A DNA stretch of 64,000 nt from Spongiactinospora sp. TRM90649 (lineage in GTDB: Bacteria; Actinomycetota; Actinomycetes; Streptosporangiales; Streptosporangiaceae). The notes beneath the pieces were generated by a model. It saw only the letters and a list, made by a program, of their open reading frames with translations, was not told where the DNA came from and did not search any database. Location of the stretch: contig NZ_JARLTC010000030.1 in assembly GCF_029382225.1 (NCBI RefSeq), forward strand, positions 1 to 64,000, read 5' to 3'. Positions 15,768 to 25,009 of the stretch are shown in pieces; position 1 is the first letter of the stretch, and the number at the start of each line of letters is the position of its first letter. Made by a program: the position numbers and the translations under genes.

Positions 15768-17231
15768 GTGGCACTGCTCGACAGCGTCGACTGGCAGGGG
15801 AAGATCTTCAAGAACGGTGAGTGGACCGCCGGGCGGGGAGGCGACTACCCGGTCGTCGAGCCCGCCACCGGGGCGGAGCTCGGCCGGATGGGACTGGCGA
15901 CGCCGGAGGACGTCGCCGAGGCCGGGGCCGTGGCCGCGCGGGCGCAGCGGGAGTGGGCGGCGCTGCCGTACACGGCGCGCGCCGCCGTGCTGCGCAGGGC
16001 GGGCGACCTTTGGCAGCGGCACGCCGAGGAGATCTCCGGGTGGAACGTCCGCGAGGTGGGCGCGGTCCCCGGCATGGCCGGATTCTCGCTGCACGTGGCG
16101 GCTGAGGAGTGCTACGAGGCGGCGTCCCTGCCCGGCCGCGCGATCGGCGAGGTGCTGCCGTCGGAGGAGCCCCGGCTGTCCATGGCCCGACGACTGCCCG
16201 CCGGGGTGGTCGCGGTGATCTCGCCGTTCAACGTGCCGATCATCCTGGGCATCCGCTCGGTGGCCCCGGCGCTGGCGCTGGGCAACGCGGTGATCCTCAA
16301 GCCGGACCCGCGCACCGCCGTCACCGGCGGCACCCTGATGGCCCGGATCTTCGAGGAGGCGGGCCTGCCGCCCGGCGTGCTGCAGATGCTGCCCGGCGGT
16401 CCCGACGTCGGCGAGGCCCTGATCACCGACCCGGTCGTCCGCGTCATCTCCTTCACCGGTTCCACGCCGGTCGGGCGGCGCATCGGCGAGCTGGCCGGCA
16501 AGCACCTCAAGCGGGCCCACCTGGAGCTGGGCGGCAACTCCGCGCTGCTCATCCTGGACGACGCCGACGTGGACGACGCGGTGAACCTGGCCGCCTGGGG
16601 CTCGTTCTTCCACCAGGGCCAGATCTGCATGACCACCGGCCGCCACCTGGTCGCCGACGGCCTGTACGACGACTTCGTCGAGCGCCTGGCCGCCAAGGCC
16701 GCCGCGCTGACGGTCGGCGACCCGGCGTCGGGGCAGGTCGCCCTCGGCCCGGTCATCGACGAGGGACAGCGCGGCAAGATCCACCGCCTGGTGACGGCCA
16801 GCGTCGAGCAGGGCGCCGGACTGGCCACGGGCGGCACCTACGACGGGCTCTTCTACCGGCCGACCGTGCTGGCCGACGTGCCGCTGACCGCGCCCGCCTT
16901 CGCCGAGGAGGTCTTCGGCCCGGTCGCCCCGATCACCCGCGTGTCCTCCGCCGAGCAGGCCGCCGAACTGGCCGCGGCCAGCGAGTACGGCCTGTCGCTC
17001 GGCATCGTGACCCGCGACGTGATGCACGGCCTGGCCGTCGCCGAGCGGATCCCCACCGGGATCGTGCACATCAACGACCAGACCGTGAACGACGAGGCCA
17101 CCGCCCCCTTCGGCGGTGTCCGCGCGTCCGGCACCGGCTCCCGGTTCGGCGGCGCCGCCGCCAACATCGAGGCGTTCACCGAGACCCGCTGGATCACCAT
17201 GCGCGGGGCGCCGCCGAAGTACCCGTTCTGA
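15768..17231 (+). CDS. Aldehyde dehydrogenase (benzaldehyde dehydrogenase-like)
   Basis: A 487-residue enzyme that oxidises an aldehyde to the acid with NAD(P). All catalytic features are present: LELGGN with the general-base Glu, GQICMTTGR with the nucleophile Cys, SFTGSTPVGRR, and EEVFGPVAPI. This contrasts with the 5.8-7.3 kb paralogue, which has Gln in place of Glu. Starts at GTG 15768 after an aggaagtagagg stretch. It is the last gene of the importer-amidase-dehydrogenase operon and likely receives aldehyde from the preceding alcohol dehydrogenase. The next gene is convergent, with only 17 bp between stops. Confidence 0.92.
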   Translation: MALLDSVDWQGKIFKNGEWTAGRGGDYPVVEPATGAELGRMGLATPEDVAEAGAVAARAQREWAALPYTARAAVLRRAGDLWQRHAEEISGWNVREVGAVPGMAGFSLHVAAEECYEAASLPGRAIGEVLPSEEPRLSMARRLPAGVVAVISPFNVPIILGIRSVAPALALGNAVILKPDPRTAVTGGTLMARIFEEAGLPPGVLQMLPGGPDVGEALITDPVVRVISFTGSTPVGRRIGELAGKHLKRAHLELGGNSALLILDDADVDDAVNLAAWGSFFHQGQICMTTGRHLVADGLYDDFVERLAAKAAALTVGDPASGQVALGPVIDEGQRGKIHRLVTASVEQGAGLATGGTYDGLFYRPTVLADVPLTAPAFAEEVFGPVAPITRVSSAEQAAELAAASEYGLSLGIVTRDVMHGLAVAERIPTGIVHINDQTVNDEATAPFGGVRASGTGSRFGGAAANIEAFTETRWITMRGAPPKYPF

Positions 17232-17248
17232 CCGGCCTCATCCCGCCG

Positions 17249-19201
17249 TCACTCCACCTCCGCGACCGGCTCGGCGAACTGGGCGCTGTAGAGGCGGGCG
17301 TAGGCGCCGCCCAGGGCCAGCAGCGACTCGTGGGTGCCCTGTTCGACGATCCGGCCCTCCTCCATGACCAGGATCAGGCTGGCGTCGCGGATGGTGGACA
17401 GACGGTGGGCGATCACGAAGCTGGTGCGCCCCTCGCGCAGCGAGCTCATCGCCCGCTGGATGAGGACCTCGGTGCGGGTGTCGACCGAGCTGGTGGCCTC
17501 GTCCAGGATCAGGATCGCCGGTTCGGACAGGAACGCGCGGGCGATGGTGATCAACTGCTTCTCGCCCGCGCTGACCGAAGCGCCCTCCTCGTCGATCATC
17601 GTGTCGTAGCCGTCGGGGAGGGTGTGCGCGACGCGGTCCACGTGGGCCGCCGCCGCGGCGGCCTCGATCCGCTCGCGCGTCGCCCCCTGCGCGCCGTAGC
17701 CGATGTTCTCCGCGATCGTGCCGCCGAACAGCCAGGTGTCCTGGAGCACCATGCCGATGTTGCCGCGCAGTTCCTCCCTGGACATCCGGGCGATGTCCAC
17801 GCCGTCCAGCGTGATCCGTCCGCCGGTCACCTCGTAGAACCGCATGACCAGGTTGACCAGTGTCGTCTTGCCCGCTCCCGTGGGGCCGACGATGGCGACG
17901 CTCTGACCTGGCTCCACGGTCAGCGACAGGTTCTCGATCAGCGGGCGGTCCGGGGCGTAACGGAACGACACGTTCTCGAACGCGACCCGGCCCCTGACCC
18001 GGTCGGGGCGCGCGGGCGCGGCGGGCTCGGCCGACTGCTCCTCGGCGTTGAGCAGCTCGAAGACCCGCTCGGCCGAGGCGACGCCGGACTGCACCAGGTT
18101 CGCCATGCCGGCCACCTGGGTCAGCGGCTGGCTGAACTGCCGCGTGTACTGCACGAACGCCTGCACGTCGCCCAGCGAGATCGAGCCGGAGGCCACCTTC
18201 AGCCCGCCGACCACGGCGACCAGCACGTAGTTGAGGTTGCCGATGAACATCATCGCGGGCTGGATGACGCCGGAGATGAACTGGGCGCGGAAGCCGGAGG
18301 TGAACAGCTCCCGGTTGTGCTCCTCGAAGGTCTCGGCGGCCTCCTGCTGCCTGCCGAAGACCTTGACCAGGGCGTGCCCGCCGTACATCTCCTCGATGTG
18401 GCCGTTGAGCTTGCCGGTCGCGGCCCACTGCTTGATGAACTGCGGCTGCGACCGCTTGCCGACGGCCGCCGTGACGAAGATCGTCATCGGCACGCTGACC
18501 AGCGCGATGAGCGCCAGCAGCGGCGAGATCGCCAGCATCATCACCAGCACCCCCACCAGCGTCAGCAGCGACGTGATGAGCTGGCTCATGGTCTGTTGCA
18601 GGGTCTGCGCGATGTTGTCGGTGTCGTTGGTGGCGCGGCTGAGGATCTCGCCGCGCGGCTGGCCGTCGAAGTAGCTGAGCGGCAGCCGGGCCAGCTTGGC
18701 CTCGATCCGCTCGCGCAGCCGGGCCGCGGCCCGCTGCACGATGATCGTGGTCAGCCGGAACTGGAACACGCCGAGCAGCGCGGCCAGCAGGTAGATGGCC
18801 GTCACCCAGGCCAGCACCGTGCCGAGCGCGGTGAAGTCGATGCCTTGGCCGGGGACCACGTCCATCGAAGAGACCATGTCGGCGAAGGTGTTCTGGCCGG
18901 AGGCGCGCAGGCCCGCCACGGCCTGTTCCTTGGTGGCCCCCTGCGGGAGGCGGGCGCCGATGATGCCGTCGAAGATCAGGTCGGTGGCCTGGCCGAGGAT
19001 CCTGGGGCCGATCACGGTCAGCGCGACGCTGACCGCGCCGAGGATCAGCACGACGGTGAGCATGGCGCGCTCGGGACGCAGCAGCTGGAGCAGGCCGCGC
19101 AGCGTGCCGCGGAAGTCGAGGGCCTTCTCGGCGGGCCCGGACATCATCCGGCCGGGCCCGAAGCCGGGCTGGGGCCGGCGTGGGGGCGCCTGGGTGGTCA
19201 C
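17249..19201 (-). CDS. ABC exporter half-transporter, second subunit
   Basis: A 650-residue membrane-ATPase fusion: a long N-terminal region, a six-helix ABC type-1 membrane domain (about 40-370), then the nucleotide-binding domain with GPTGAGKTT, signature VSAGEKQ (Ser-Ala-Gly-Glu in place of SGGQ), LILDEATSSVD and the switch His in IAHRLS. Starts at GTG 19201 overlapping the partner's stop as GTGA. The open frame reaching 20539 is shadow. With the upstream subunit it forms a heterodimeric exporter of the TmrAB/BmrCD kind; drug or lipid export is inferred. Confidence 0.93.
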   Translation of the reverse strand: MTTQAPPRRPQPGFGPGRMMSGPAEKALDFRGTLRGLLQLLRPERAMLTVVLILGAVSVALTVIGPRILGQATDLIFDGIIGARLPQGATKEQAVAGLRASGQNTFADMVSSMDVVPGQGIDFTALGTVLAWVTAIYLLAALLGVFQFRLTTIIVQRAAARLRERIEAKLARLPLSYFDGQPRGEILSRATNDTDNIAQTLQQTMSQLITSLLTLVGVLVMMLAISPLLALIALVSVPMTIFVTAAVGKRSQPQFIKQWAATGKLNGHIEEMYGGHALVKVFGRQQEAAETFEEHNRELFTSGFRAQFISGVIQPAMMFIGNLNYVLVAVVGGLKVASGSISLGDVQAFVQYTRQFSQPLTQVAGMANLVQSGVASAERVFELLNAEEQSAEPAAPARPDRVRGRVAFENVSFRYAPDRPLIENLSLTVEPGQSVAIVGPTGAGKTTLVNLVMRFYEVTGGRITLDGVDIARMSREELRGNIGMVLQDTWLFGGTIAENIGYGAQGATRERIEAAAAAAHVDRVAHTLPDGYDTMIDEEGASVSAGEKQLITIARAFLSEPAILILDEATSSVDTRTEVLIQRAMSSLREGRTSFVIAHRLSTIRDASLILVMEEGRIVEQGTHESLLALGGAYARLYSAQFAEPVAEVE

Positions 19202-20934
19202 GCCGCGGCCTCCTGTTCGGTGAGCTGGGAGAGCACGATCTCCCGGTAGGTGGGGCAGGTGGTCATCAGGTCGGCGTGTCCGCCGCTGCCGACCACGCGG
19301 CCGTCGTCGAGCACCAGGATGCGGTCGGCGTCGCGGATGGTGTTCACCCGCTGGGCCACGATCACGATGGTGGCGTCGGCGGTCTCCTCGGCCAGCGCGG
19401 CGCGCAGGCGCGCGTCGGTGGCGTAGTCGAGCGCGGAGAACGAGTCGTCGAACAGGTAGATGCCGGGCCGGTGCACCAGGGTCCTGGCGATGGCCAGGCG
19501 CTGGCGCTGGCCGCCGGAGACGTTGGTGCCGCCCTGGGAGATCGGCTCGTCCAGGCCGCCGGGCATCGCCTCGACGAACTCCCTGGCCTGGGCGACTTCG
19601 AGGGCACGCCACAGCTCCTCGTCGGTGGCGTCCGGGTTGCCGTACCGCAGGTTGCTGGCGACGGTGCCGGAGAACAGGTACGGCGACTGCGGGACCAGGC
19701 CGACCGTGCGGGTGAGCGCCACGGGGTCGAGGTCGCGCACGTCGACGCCGTCCACGAGGACCTGGCCCGAGGTGGTGTCGAACAGCCGGGGAACGAGGTT
19801 GAGCAGCGTGGTCTTGCCGCTGCCGGTGCTGCCGATGATCGCGGTGGTACGGCCGGGCCGCGCCGTCAGGCTGACGTCGCACAGCACCGGCTCCTCGGCC
19901 CCGGGGTAACGGAAGTCCACGGACCGCAGTTCCAGCTCGCCGAGCCGCCGCTCCGGCGTGACGGGATTCTCCGGCGGGCGGACGGTCGGCTCGGTGTCCA
20001 TGACCTCCTCGATCCGCTCGGCGCAGACCTCGGCGCGGGGGATCATCATGAACATGAACATCGCCATCATCACCGACATGAGGATCTGCATCAGGTAGGA
20101 GATGACCGCGGTGAGCGCGCCCACCTCCATGGCCCCGTCGGCGATGCGTTGGCCGCCGAACCAGACCACGGCCACGCTGGACAGGTTCACCACCAGCATG
20201 ACGGCGGGGAACATCAGCGCCATCAGGCGTCCGACCCGCAGCGACACGTCGGCGAGCCGGTCGTTGGCCACGCCGAAGCGCTCCCGCTCGTGCTGTTCGC
20301 GGACGAACGCGCGGATGACCCGGATGCCGGTGATCTGCTCGCGCAGCACCTGGTTGATCCGGTCGATGCGCTCCTGCATGGCGCGGAAGAGCGGGCGCAT
20401 CAGCCCCACGATCAGGCCGACGATGGCGATCAGGACGGGCAGCGCGACCAGCAGCAGCGACGACAGCGCGGCGTCCTGGCGCAGGGCCAGCACGATGCCG
20501 CCGACGCACATGATCGGCGCGGCCACCACCAGGGTGCACGTCATCAGCACGAGCATCTGGATCTGCTGCACGTCGTTGGTGGTCCGGGTGATCAGGGACG
20601 ATGCGCCGAACCCGTTGACCTCCTGGGCGGAGAAGTCCTGCACCCGGCGGAAGATCGCGGCCCGCAGGTCGCGGCCCAGGGCCATCGAGGTCTGCGCGCC
20701 GTAGTAGACGGCCACGATCGAGCAGGCGATCTGGATCATCGTCACACCGAGCATCACCACGCCGACGCGCGCGATGTACCCGGTGTCGCCCTTGACGACG
20801 CCGTTGTCGATGATGTCGGCGTTGAGGGTCGGTAGGTAGAGCGTGGCCAGCGTCTGCACGAACTGGAAGACGACCACGATCGTGATCTCTTTCCGGTACG
20901 GCCTGAGCCTGGCCCGCAACAGGCGGAGCAGCAT
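19198..20934 (-). CDS. ABC exporter half-transporter, first subunit
   Basis: A 578-residue half-transporter with six membrane helices (YLPTLNADIIDNGV in the first loop) and a nucleotide-binding domain with GSTGSGKTT, LVPQSPYLFSGT, signature NVSGGQRQ, and YLFDDSFSALD where the Walker B Glu is Asp. That substitution marks the degenerate catalytic site typical of one subunit of heterodimeric exporters. ATG 20934 overlaps the TetR stop (TGATG). The TTG three bases upstream is less likely. Confidence 0.93.
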   Translation of the reverse strand: MLLRLLRARLRPYRKEITIVVVFQFVQTLATLYLPTLNADIIDNGVVKGDTGYIARVGVVMLGVTMIQIACSIVAVYYGAQTSMALGRDLRAAIFRRVQDFSAQEVNGFGASSLITRTTNDVQQIQMLVLMTCTLVVAAPIMCVGGIVLALRQDAALSSLLLVALPVLIAIVGLIVGLMRPLFRAMQERIDRINQVLREQITGIRVIRAFVREQHERERFGVANDRLADVSLRVGRLMALMFPAVMLVVNLSSVAVVWFGGQRIADGAMEVGALTAVISYLMQILMSVMMAMFMFMMIPRAEVCAERIEEVMDTEPTVRPPENPVTPERRLGELELRSVDFRYPGAEEPVLCDVSLTARPGRTTAIIGSTGSGKTTLLNLVPRLFDTTSGQVLVDGVDVRDLDPVALTRTVGLVPQSPYLFSGTVASNLRYGNPDATDEELWRALEVAQAREFVEAMPGGLDEPISQGGTNVSGGQRQRLAIARTLVHRPGIYLFDDSFSALDYATDARLRAALAEETADATIVIVAQRVNTIRDADRILVLDDGRVVGSGGHADLMTTCPTYREIVLSQLTEQEAAA

Positions 20935-21557
20935 CAAGTATGGCTTTCTGTCGTGGGGGTGGGGGAAGGCCGCACGAGCAGCCCGTCGAGCAGCACGGAG
21001 ACGATCTCGTCGTCCTCCATGTCTTCGAACCCGCCGTCGTCGAAGAGGCCGCGGTGCACGCTCACCATGATCACCATGAGCAGCAGGTGCGCGGCGGCCT
21101 GCGGGGAACGCCGCAGGCGGTCGCGGTCGGGATCGACCAGGTCGACGATGGCACCCTGGACCCGGCGCTGCGCCTCCATCATCCGCTCGGCGAATTCCCG
21201 GTCGTCGGCGGCGAACTCCCGGGGCGCGGCGAAGAGCTTGGCGTTCGCGATCATCCGGCCGCGCACCAGCTTGACCACCGCGCGCAGCCGATCGCGCAGT
21301 TCGAGTTCCGTACCGATGGCCGCCAATGCCTCCACCGTGGCGGTGGGATCGAACGCGCTCATCAGCGCCGCCCGCAGCAACGAGTTCTTGTCGGGGAAGA
21401 CGCCGAAGATGGTGCCCTCGGCCACACCCGCGGCCTGGGCGATCTGGCGGGTGCTCACCGCGGTGCCGTGCTCGCGCATCAGGGGGAGCGTGGCGGCGAT
21501 GAGCGCCGCCCGCCGATCTTCTGGCGCCAAGGCCGGCACCCGTCGCCTTCTGGGCAT
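20934..21557 (-). CDS. TetR/AcrR family repressor of the ABC exporter
   Basis: A 207-residue TetR regulator. The HTH is at about 15-62 (ALIAATLPLMREHGTAVSTRQIAQAAGVAEGTIFGVFPDK, with the conserved F-x-x-K ending), followed by an all-helical ligand domain. It is first in the operon and overlaps the exporter gene, so it probably autoregulates and represses the exporter until a substrate binds. An inverted repeat immediately upstream is the likely operator. Confidence 0.92.
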   Translation of the reverse strand: MPRRRRVPALAPEDRRAALIAATLPLMREHGTAVSTRQIAQAAGVAEGTIFGVFPDKNSLLRAALMSAFDPTATVEALAAIGTELELRDRLRAVVKLVRGRMIANAKLFAAPREFAADDREFAERMMEAQRRVQGAIVDLVDPDRDRLRRSPQAAAHLLLMVIMVSVHRGLFDDGGFEDMEDDEIVSVLLDGLLVRPSPTPTTESHT

Positions 21558-21571
21558 ACGGGCAAGCCTAC

Positions 21572-21593
21572 TGAGCGAGCACTCACTCGTTCA
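21572..21593. promoter_or_regulatory. Inverted repeat upstream of the TetR/exporter operon
   Basis: TGAGCGAG, six bases, then CTCGTTCA: 7 of 8 arm positions are complementary. It lies 15 bp upstream of the TetR start, the usual place for an autoregulatory TetR operator, and has the TGAGYGAGYACTCACT flavour of exporter repressors. Confidence 0.6.
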
Positions 21594-21612
21594 AATCGAT
21601 ATGGGAAAACAT

Positions 21613-21645
21613 GAAACGGCGACAGGCCGGGCCTGCCGCCGTTTC
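21613..21645. terminator. Strong hairpin between the TetR promoter and carbamate kinase end
   Basis: Two 15-bp arms (GAAACGGCGACAGGC and its complement with one mismatch) are separated by CGG. There is no T-run, as is usual in GC-rich actinomycetes. It probably ends the arginine deiminase transcript coming from the right. Confidence 0.6.
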
Positions 21646-21670
21646 GGTGAAGTCGCAGGTCAGTCGCGGG

Positions 21671-21775
21671 TCAGGCGAACTCGCACCGGACGGATCGTAC
21701 GGTGGAGAGTCCGCCGTCCCAGGTCTCGCCCGGCACCAGGGTCTCCTCCGAGCAGGTCACCGTGCCGGAGCGCCA
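21671..21775 (-). pseudogene. Possible orphan coding fragment (34 codons)
   Basis: On the minus strand an open stretch reads GTVTCSEETLVPGETWDGG and ends in RSVRCEFA before TGA. It looks protein-like (two Cys, beta-type pattern) but has no start context: a TGA lies just upstream and the only internal start is GTG without a ribosome-binding site. It may be the tail of a lost secreted protein. Family not recognised. Confidence 0.22.
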
Positions 21776-21816
21776 TCATGATCTGGCCGGGCGGGGCTCG
21801 CGCGCGGCCGGAGGCG

Positions 21817-22767
21817 TCATCCGCCCGGGGGGCGCAGGTCGCCGATGCCGCCGTAGTCGCCGCCGGGGGTGACGACCGTGCCGGCCTTGCCGTCCAGGAT
21901 GTCGGTCACGTCGGTGAGCGAGCCGATGGCCCCGAACCCGCCGGTGACCTCGACGAAGCGGCAGACCGCCTCCGCCTTCGGGCCCATCGAGCCGGGCGCG
22001 AAGGTCTCGCGCCGCAGGGACGCCGGGGTGGCCCGCGCGATCGGCTGTGGCGACGGCCCGCCGTAGCCGCGCATCACCGCGTGCACGTCGGTGAGCAGCA
22101 GCAGCGCGTCGGCGTCCAGCGCCTCGGCCAGCTTGGCGGCGGCGAGGTCCTTGTCGATGACCGCGTCCACCCCCTCCAGCTCCCCCGCCTCGTTGCGGAC
22201 CACGGGCACCCCGCCGCCGCCCGCGCACACCACCACCGCGCCGAACGCGAGCAGTTCCCTGATGAGCCGGGTCTCGACCACCCGGTGCGGCTCGGGCGAG
22301 GGCACCACCCGGCGCCACCGGTCGCCGTCGGGGGCGAACGTCCATCCGTTGCGGCTCGCGAGCCCGCTCGCGACGTCCTGCTCGTAGACCGGCCCGACGA
22401 ACTTGGTGGGGTTGGCGAAGGCCGGGTCGGCGGCCGAGACGAGGGTCTGGTTGATGAGGGCGGCCACCTGGCGCCCGGGCAGCGCGTTCTGCAGCGACTG
22501 CAGCAGCCAGTAGCCGATCATGCCCTGGGTCTGCGCGCCGAGCACGTCGAACGGATAGGGCGAGGTCAGGTCGGGGTTGGCCGCGCTCTCCAGGGCGAGC
22601 AGGCCCACCTGGGGCCCGTTGCCGTGGGTGACGACCAGTTCGTGCCGCTCGCCCAGCGGAGCGAGCGCGCGGACGGCCCGCGCCGTGTTCGCCCGCTGCG
22701 CGGCGGCGTCCGGGCGCTGCCCGCGTTCGAGCAGCGCGTTCCCGCCGAGGGCGATCACCAGTCGCAT
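21817..22767 (-). CDS. arcC: Carbamate kinase
   Basis: A 316-residue carbamate kinase, which makes ATP from carbamoyl phosphate and ADP. MRLVIALGGNALL is the N-terminal nucleotide loop, THGNGPQVGLLAL the family signature, and FAPGSMGPKAEA with TVVTPGG the C-terminal ATP-binding elements. Last gene of the arginine deiminase operon, starting two bases after the arcB stop. Presence of this gene marks the neighbouring transcarbamylase as catabolic. Confidence 0.95.
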   Translation of the reverse strand: MRLVIALGGNALLERGQRPDAAAQRANTARAVRALAPLGERHELVVTHGNGPQVGLLALESAANPDLTSPYPFDVLGAQTQGMIGYWLLQSLQNALPGRQVAALINQTLVSAADPAFANPTKFVGPVYEQDVASGLASRNGWTFAPDGDRWRRVVPSPEPHRVVETRLIRELLAFGAVVVCAGGGGVPVVRNEAGELEGVDAVIDKDLAAAKLAEALDADALLLLTDVHAVMRGYGGPSPQPIARATPASLRRETFAPGSMGPKAEAVCRFVEVTGGFGAIGSLTDVTDILDGKAGTVVTPGGDYGGIGDLRPPGG

Positions 22768-22769
22768 GG

Positions 22770-23771
22770 TCACCCGCCCAGGGTGGCCAGCAAAACGGCC
22801 TTGATCGTGTGCATTCGGTTCTCCGCCTGGTCGAAGACGATCGAGTGCGGGGACTCGAAGACCTCGTCGGTGACCTCCAGCGCCTCCATGCCGGTCCGGG
22901 CGAAGAGGTCGGCGCCGACCTTGGTCTTGCGGTCGTGGAAGGCGGGCAGGCAGTGCATGAACCGCACCCTGGGGTTGCCGGTGGCCCTGATCATGTCCAT
23001 GTTCACCTGGTAGTCGCGCAGCAGCGCGATCCGCCGGTCCCAGGCGTCCGCGCCCTCGCCCATGGAGACCCACACGTCGGTGTAGAGATAGTCCACTCCT
23101 GACACTCCCGCCTCGACCTCTTCCGTATGCGTGAGGCGCGCTCCCGTCGTCTCCGCGATCCGGCGCGCCTCCTTGATCACCTCGTCGTGGTTCCACAGGG
23201 CCCGGGGGGCGACCATGCGGACGTCCATTCCCATCATGGCCCCTGCCACCAGCAGCGAGTTGCCCATGTTGTTGCGGCCGTCGCCGCAGTAGGCGAACGC
23301 GATCTCCGCGTCCGGGCGGTTCGTGTGCTCGCGCATGGTCAGCATGTCGCAGAGGGTCTGGGTGGGGTGCCACTCGTCCGTGAGACCGTTCCACACCGGC
23401 ACGCCGGCCAGCCGTCCCAGGGTCTCCACGTTCTCGTGGGCGGAGCCCCGGTACTGGATGCCGTCGAACATGCGCCCGAGCACCCGCGCGGTGTCCTCGA
23501 CGGACTCCTTGTGGCCGAGCTGCGAGCCCGCCGGGTCGAGGTAGGTGACGTGCGCGCCCTGGTCGTGCGCGGCGACCTCGAAGGCGCAGCGGGTGCGCGT
23601 GGAGGTCTTCTCGAAGACCAGGGCGATGTTCCGCCCGGTCAGCCGGGGCCGTTCGACACCGGTGTACTTGGCCCGTTTGAGTCCCTCCGCCAGATAGAGC
23701 AGGTGCTTCCACTCATCGGGGGTGAAGTCGAGTTCCTTGAGGAAGTTGCGGGCCGTCAGGTTGACGCTCAT
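22770..23771 (-). CDS. arcB: Ornithine carbamoyltransferase (catabolic)
   Basis: A 333-residue transcarbamylase. It carries the carbamoyl-phosphate motif STRTRCAF, HPTQ, and the ornithine-site FMHCLPAFHD. In the arginine deiminase route it splits citrulline with phosphate into ornithine and carbamoyl phosphate. It lies between arcA and arcC with spacers of only 8 and 2 bp, which favours the catabolic over the biosynthetic (argF) role. Confidence 0.95.
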   Translation of the reverse strand: MSVNLTARNFLKELDFTPDEWKHLLYLAEGLKRAKYTGVERPRLTGRNIALVFEKTSTRTRCAFEVAAHDQGAHVTYLDPAGSQLGHKESVEDTARVLGRMFDGIQYRGSAHENVETLGRLAGVPVWNGLTDEWHPTQTLCDMLTMREHTNRPDAEIAFAYCGDGRNNMGNSLLVAGAMMGMDVRMVAPRALWNHDEVIKEARRIAETTGARLTHTEEVEAGVSGVDYLYTDVWVSMGEGADAWDRRIALLRDYQVNMDMIRATGNPRVRFMHCLPAFHDRKTKVGADLFARTGMEALEVTDEVFESPHSIVFDQAENRMHTIKAVLLATLGG

Positions 23772-23779
23772 GCACGCTC

Positions 23780-25009
23780 CTATGCGCGGTCTCGTTCGAT
23801 CGGACAGGTCATGCAGCGGGGACCGCCCCGTCCCCTGCCCAGTTCGCCCCCCTCGATCGTGATCACCTCGATGCCGTGCCTGCGCAGGTTGGTGTTGGTG
23901 GCCACGTTCCGCTCGTATCCGACGATCACGCCCGGCTCGACGGCCAGGAAGTTGTTGCCGTCGTCCCACTGCTCGTGCTGGGCCGCGCGCAGGTCCTCGT
24001 CGGTGCGCAGGACGGTGACCCGGTCCACGTCCAGGGTCTCGGCGATGGTGTCGAACAGGTCGGCGTTGGGCAACACGCGCAGCCGTTCCGGGCGGTCGGG
24101 GTCCTCCGAGGGCAGCACGGTCCACGACCGCAGCGGCTCGGCGAGGTACGGATACATCACGAACGTGGTCAGGTCGATCATCGTGAGCACCGTGTCGAGG
24201 TGCATCATGGCCCGCGAGTGCGGCAGCTCGATGGCGATGACCTTGACCGCGGCCTTCCCGGCGAACAGCGCGCGAGCCAGGTTCTCCACCCCCATCGGGG
24301 TGGTCCGCTCCCCCAGGCCCACCATCACGGCCCCGTTGCCGAGCACGTGGATGTCGCCGCCTTCGAGGGTGGCGGGCTGGTGCCGCTCCTCGTCACCGCC
24401 GTACCAGATGGGGAAGTACTCCCGGAGGAACATGGGGTGGAACTCGTAGATCGCGGCGCTGTGCACGGACTCGCGTTCCCTGGCCTGCCTGGCCATCGGG
24501 TTGATGCTGACCCCGTTGTAGATCCACGCGGAGTTGTCCCGCTGGAACAGGTGGTTGGGCAGCGGCGCGAGCAGGAAGTCGTCGGCGCTGATCAGCTCCC
24601 ATCGCAGGCTGCTGGGACTTATCTGGCGCAGGTCGGCCTTGAGCACGCCGCCGATCAGCAGTTCGGCCAGGCGGTCGCCGGGCACGTCCTCGGCCAGCCC
24701 GCGCAGCGGCTCGACCAGGGTGGGTCCGACGGTGTCGTCGGTCAGCACGCGGTCGAGCACCCAGTCCCTGGCGACCGGGTTCTCCAGCACGTCGGCCAGC
24801 AGCCGTTCGAAGTAGTGCACCCGTACCCCGCGGTCGCGCAGGACCTGGGCGAACGCGTCGTGCTCCTCGCGCGCCCGTTTGCCCCACAGGATGTCGTCGA
24901 AGAGGAGCTCGCCGGTGTTGTCCGGGCTGAGCCTGGCCAGTTCGAGTCCCGGCCGGTGCAGGATCACCTGGCGCAGCCGGCCGACTTCCGAGTCAACGTG
25001 GAAGGTCAT
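23780..25009 (-). CDS. arcA: Arginine deiminase
   Basis: A 409-residue guanidine-modifying enzyme converting arginine to citrulline and ammonia. N-terminal VDSEVGRLRQVILHRPG and the catalytic set FEGGD-equivalent LEGGDIHVLGNG, HLDTVLTMID and the nucleophile Cys399 in GGPRCMTCP are all present. Its ATG overlaps the permease stop (ATGA). It starts the degradative part of the operon. Confidence 0.95.
   Translation of the reverse strand: MTFHVDSEVGRLRQVILHRPGLELARLSPDNTGELLFDDILWGKRAREEHDAFAQVLRDRGVRVHYFERLLADVLENPVARDWVLDRVLTDDTVGPTLVEPLRGLAEDVPGDRLAELLIGGVLKADLRQISPSSLRWELISADDFLLAPLPNHLFQRDNSAWIYNGVSINPMARQARERESVHSAAIYEFHPMFLREYFPIWYGGDEERHQPATLEGGDIHVLGNGAVMVGLGERTTPMGVENLARALFAGKAAVKVIAIELPHSRAMMHLDTVLTMIDLTTFVMYPYLAEPLRSWTVLPSEDPDRPERLRVLPNADLFDTIAETLDVDRVTVLRTDEDLRAAQHEQWDDGNNFLAVEPGVIVGYERNVATNTNLRRHGIEVITIEGGELGRGRGGPRCMTCPIERDRA

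Noticed and set aside
16109..19249. 1046-codon open frame on the plus strand
   Set aside because: It runs antisense through the ABC exporter and out of frame through the aldehyde dehydrogenase; Arg/Ala/Gly-rich nonsense typical of GC-rich shadow frames.
19202..20539. Long minus-strand extension upstream of the second exporter subunit
   Set aside because: It overlaps the first exporter subunit in another frame. The GTG at 19201 with GTGA overlap and family homology marks the true start.
22770..23771. Biosynthetic argF
   Set aside because: It lies inside an arcA-arcB-arcC operon with 2-8 bp spacers and no other arg biosynthesis genes.
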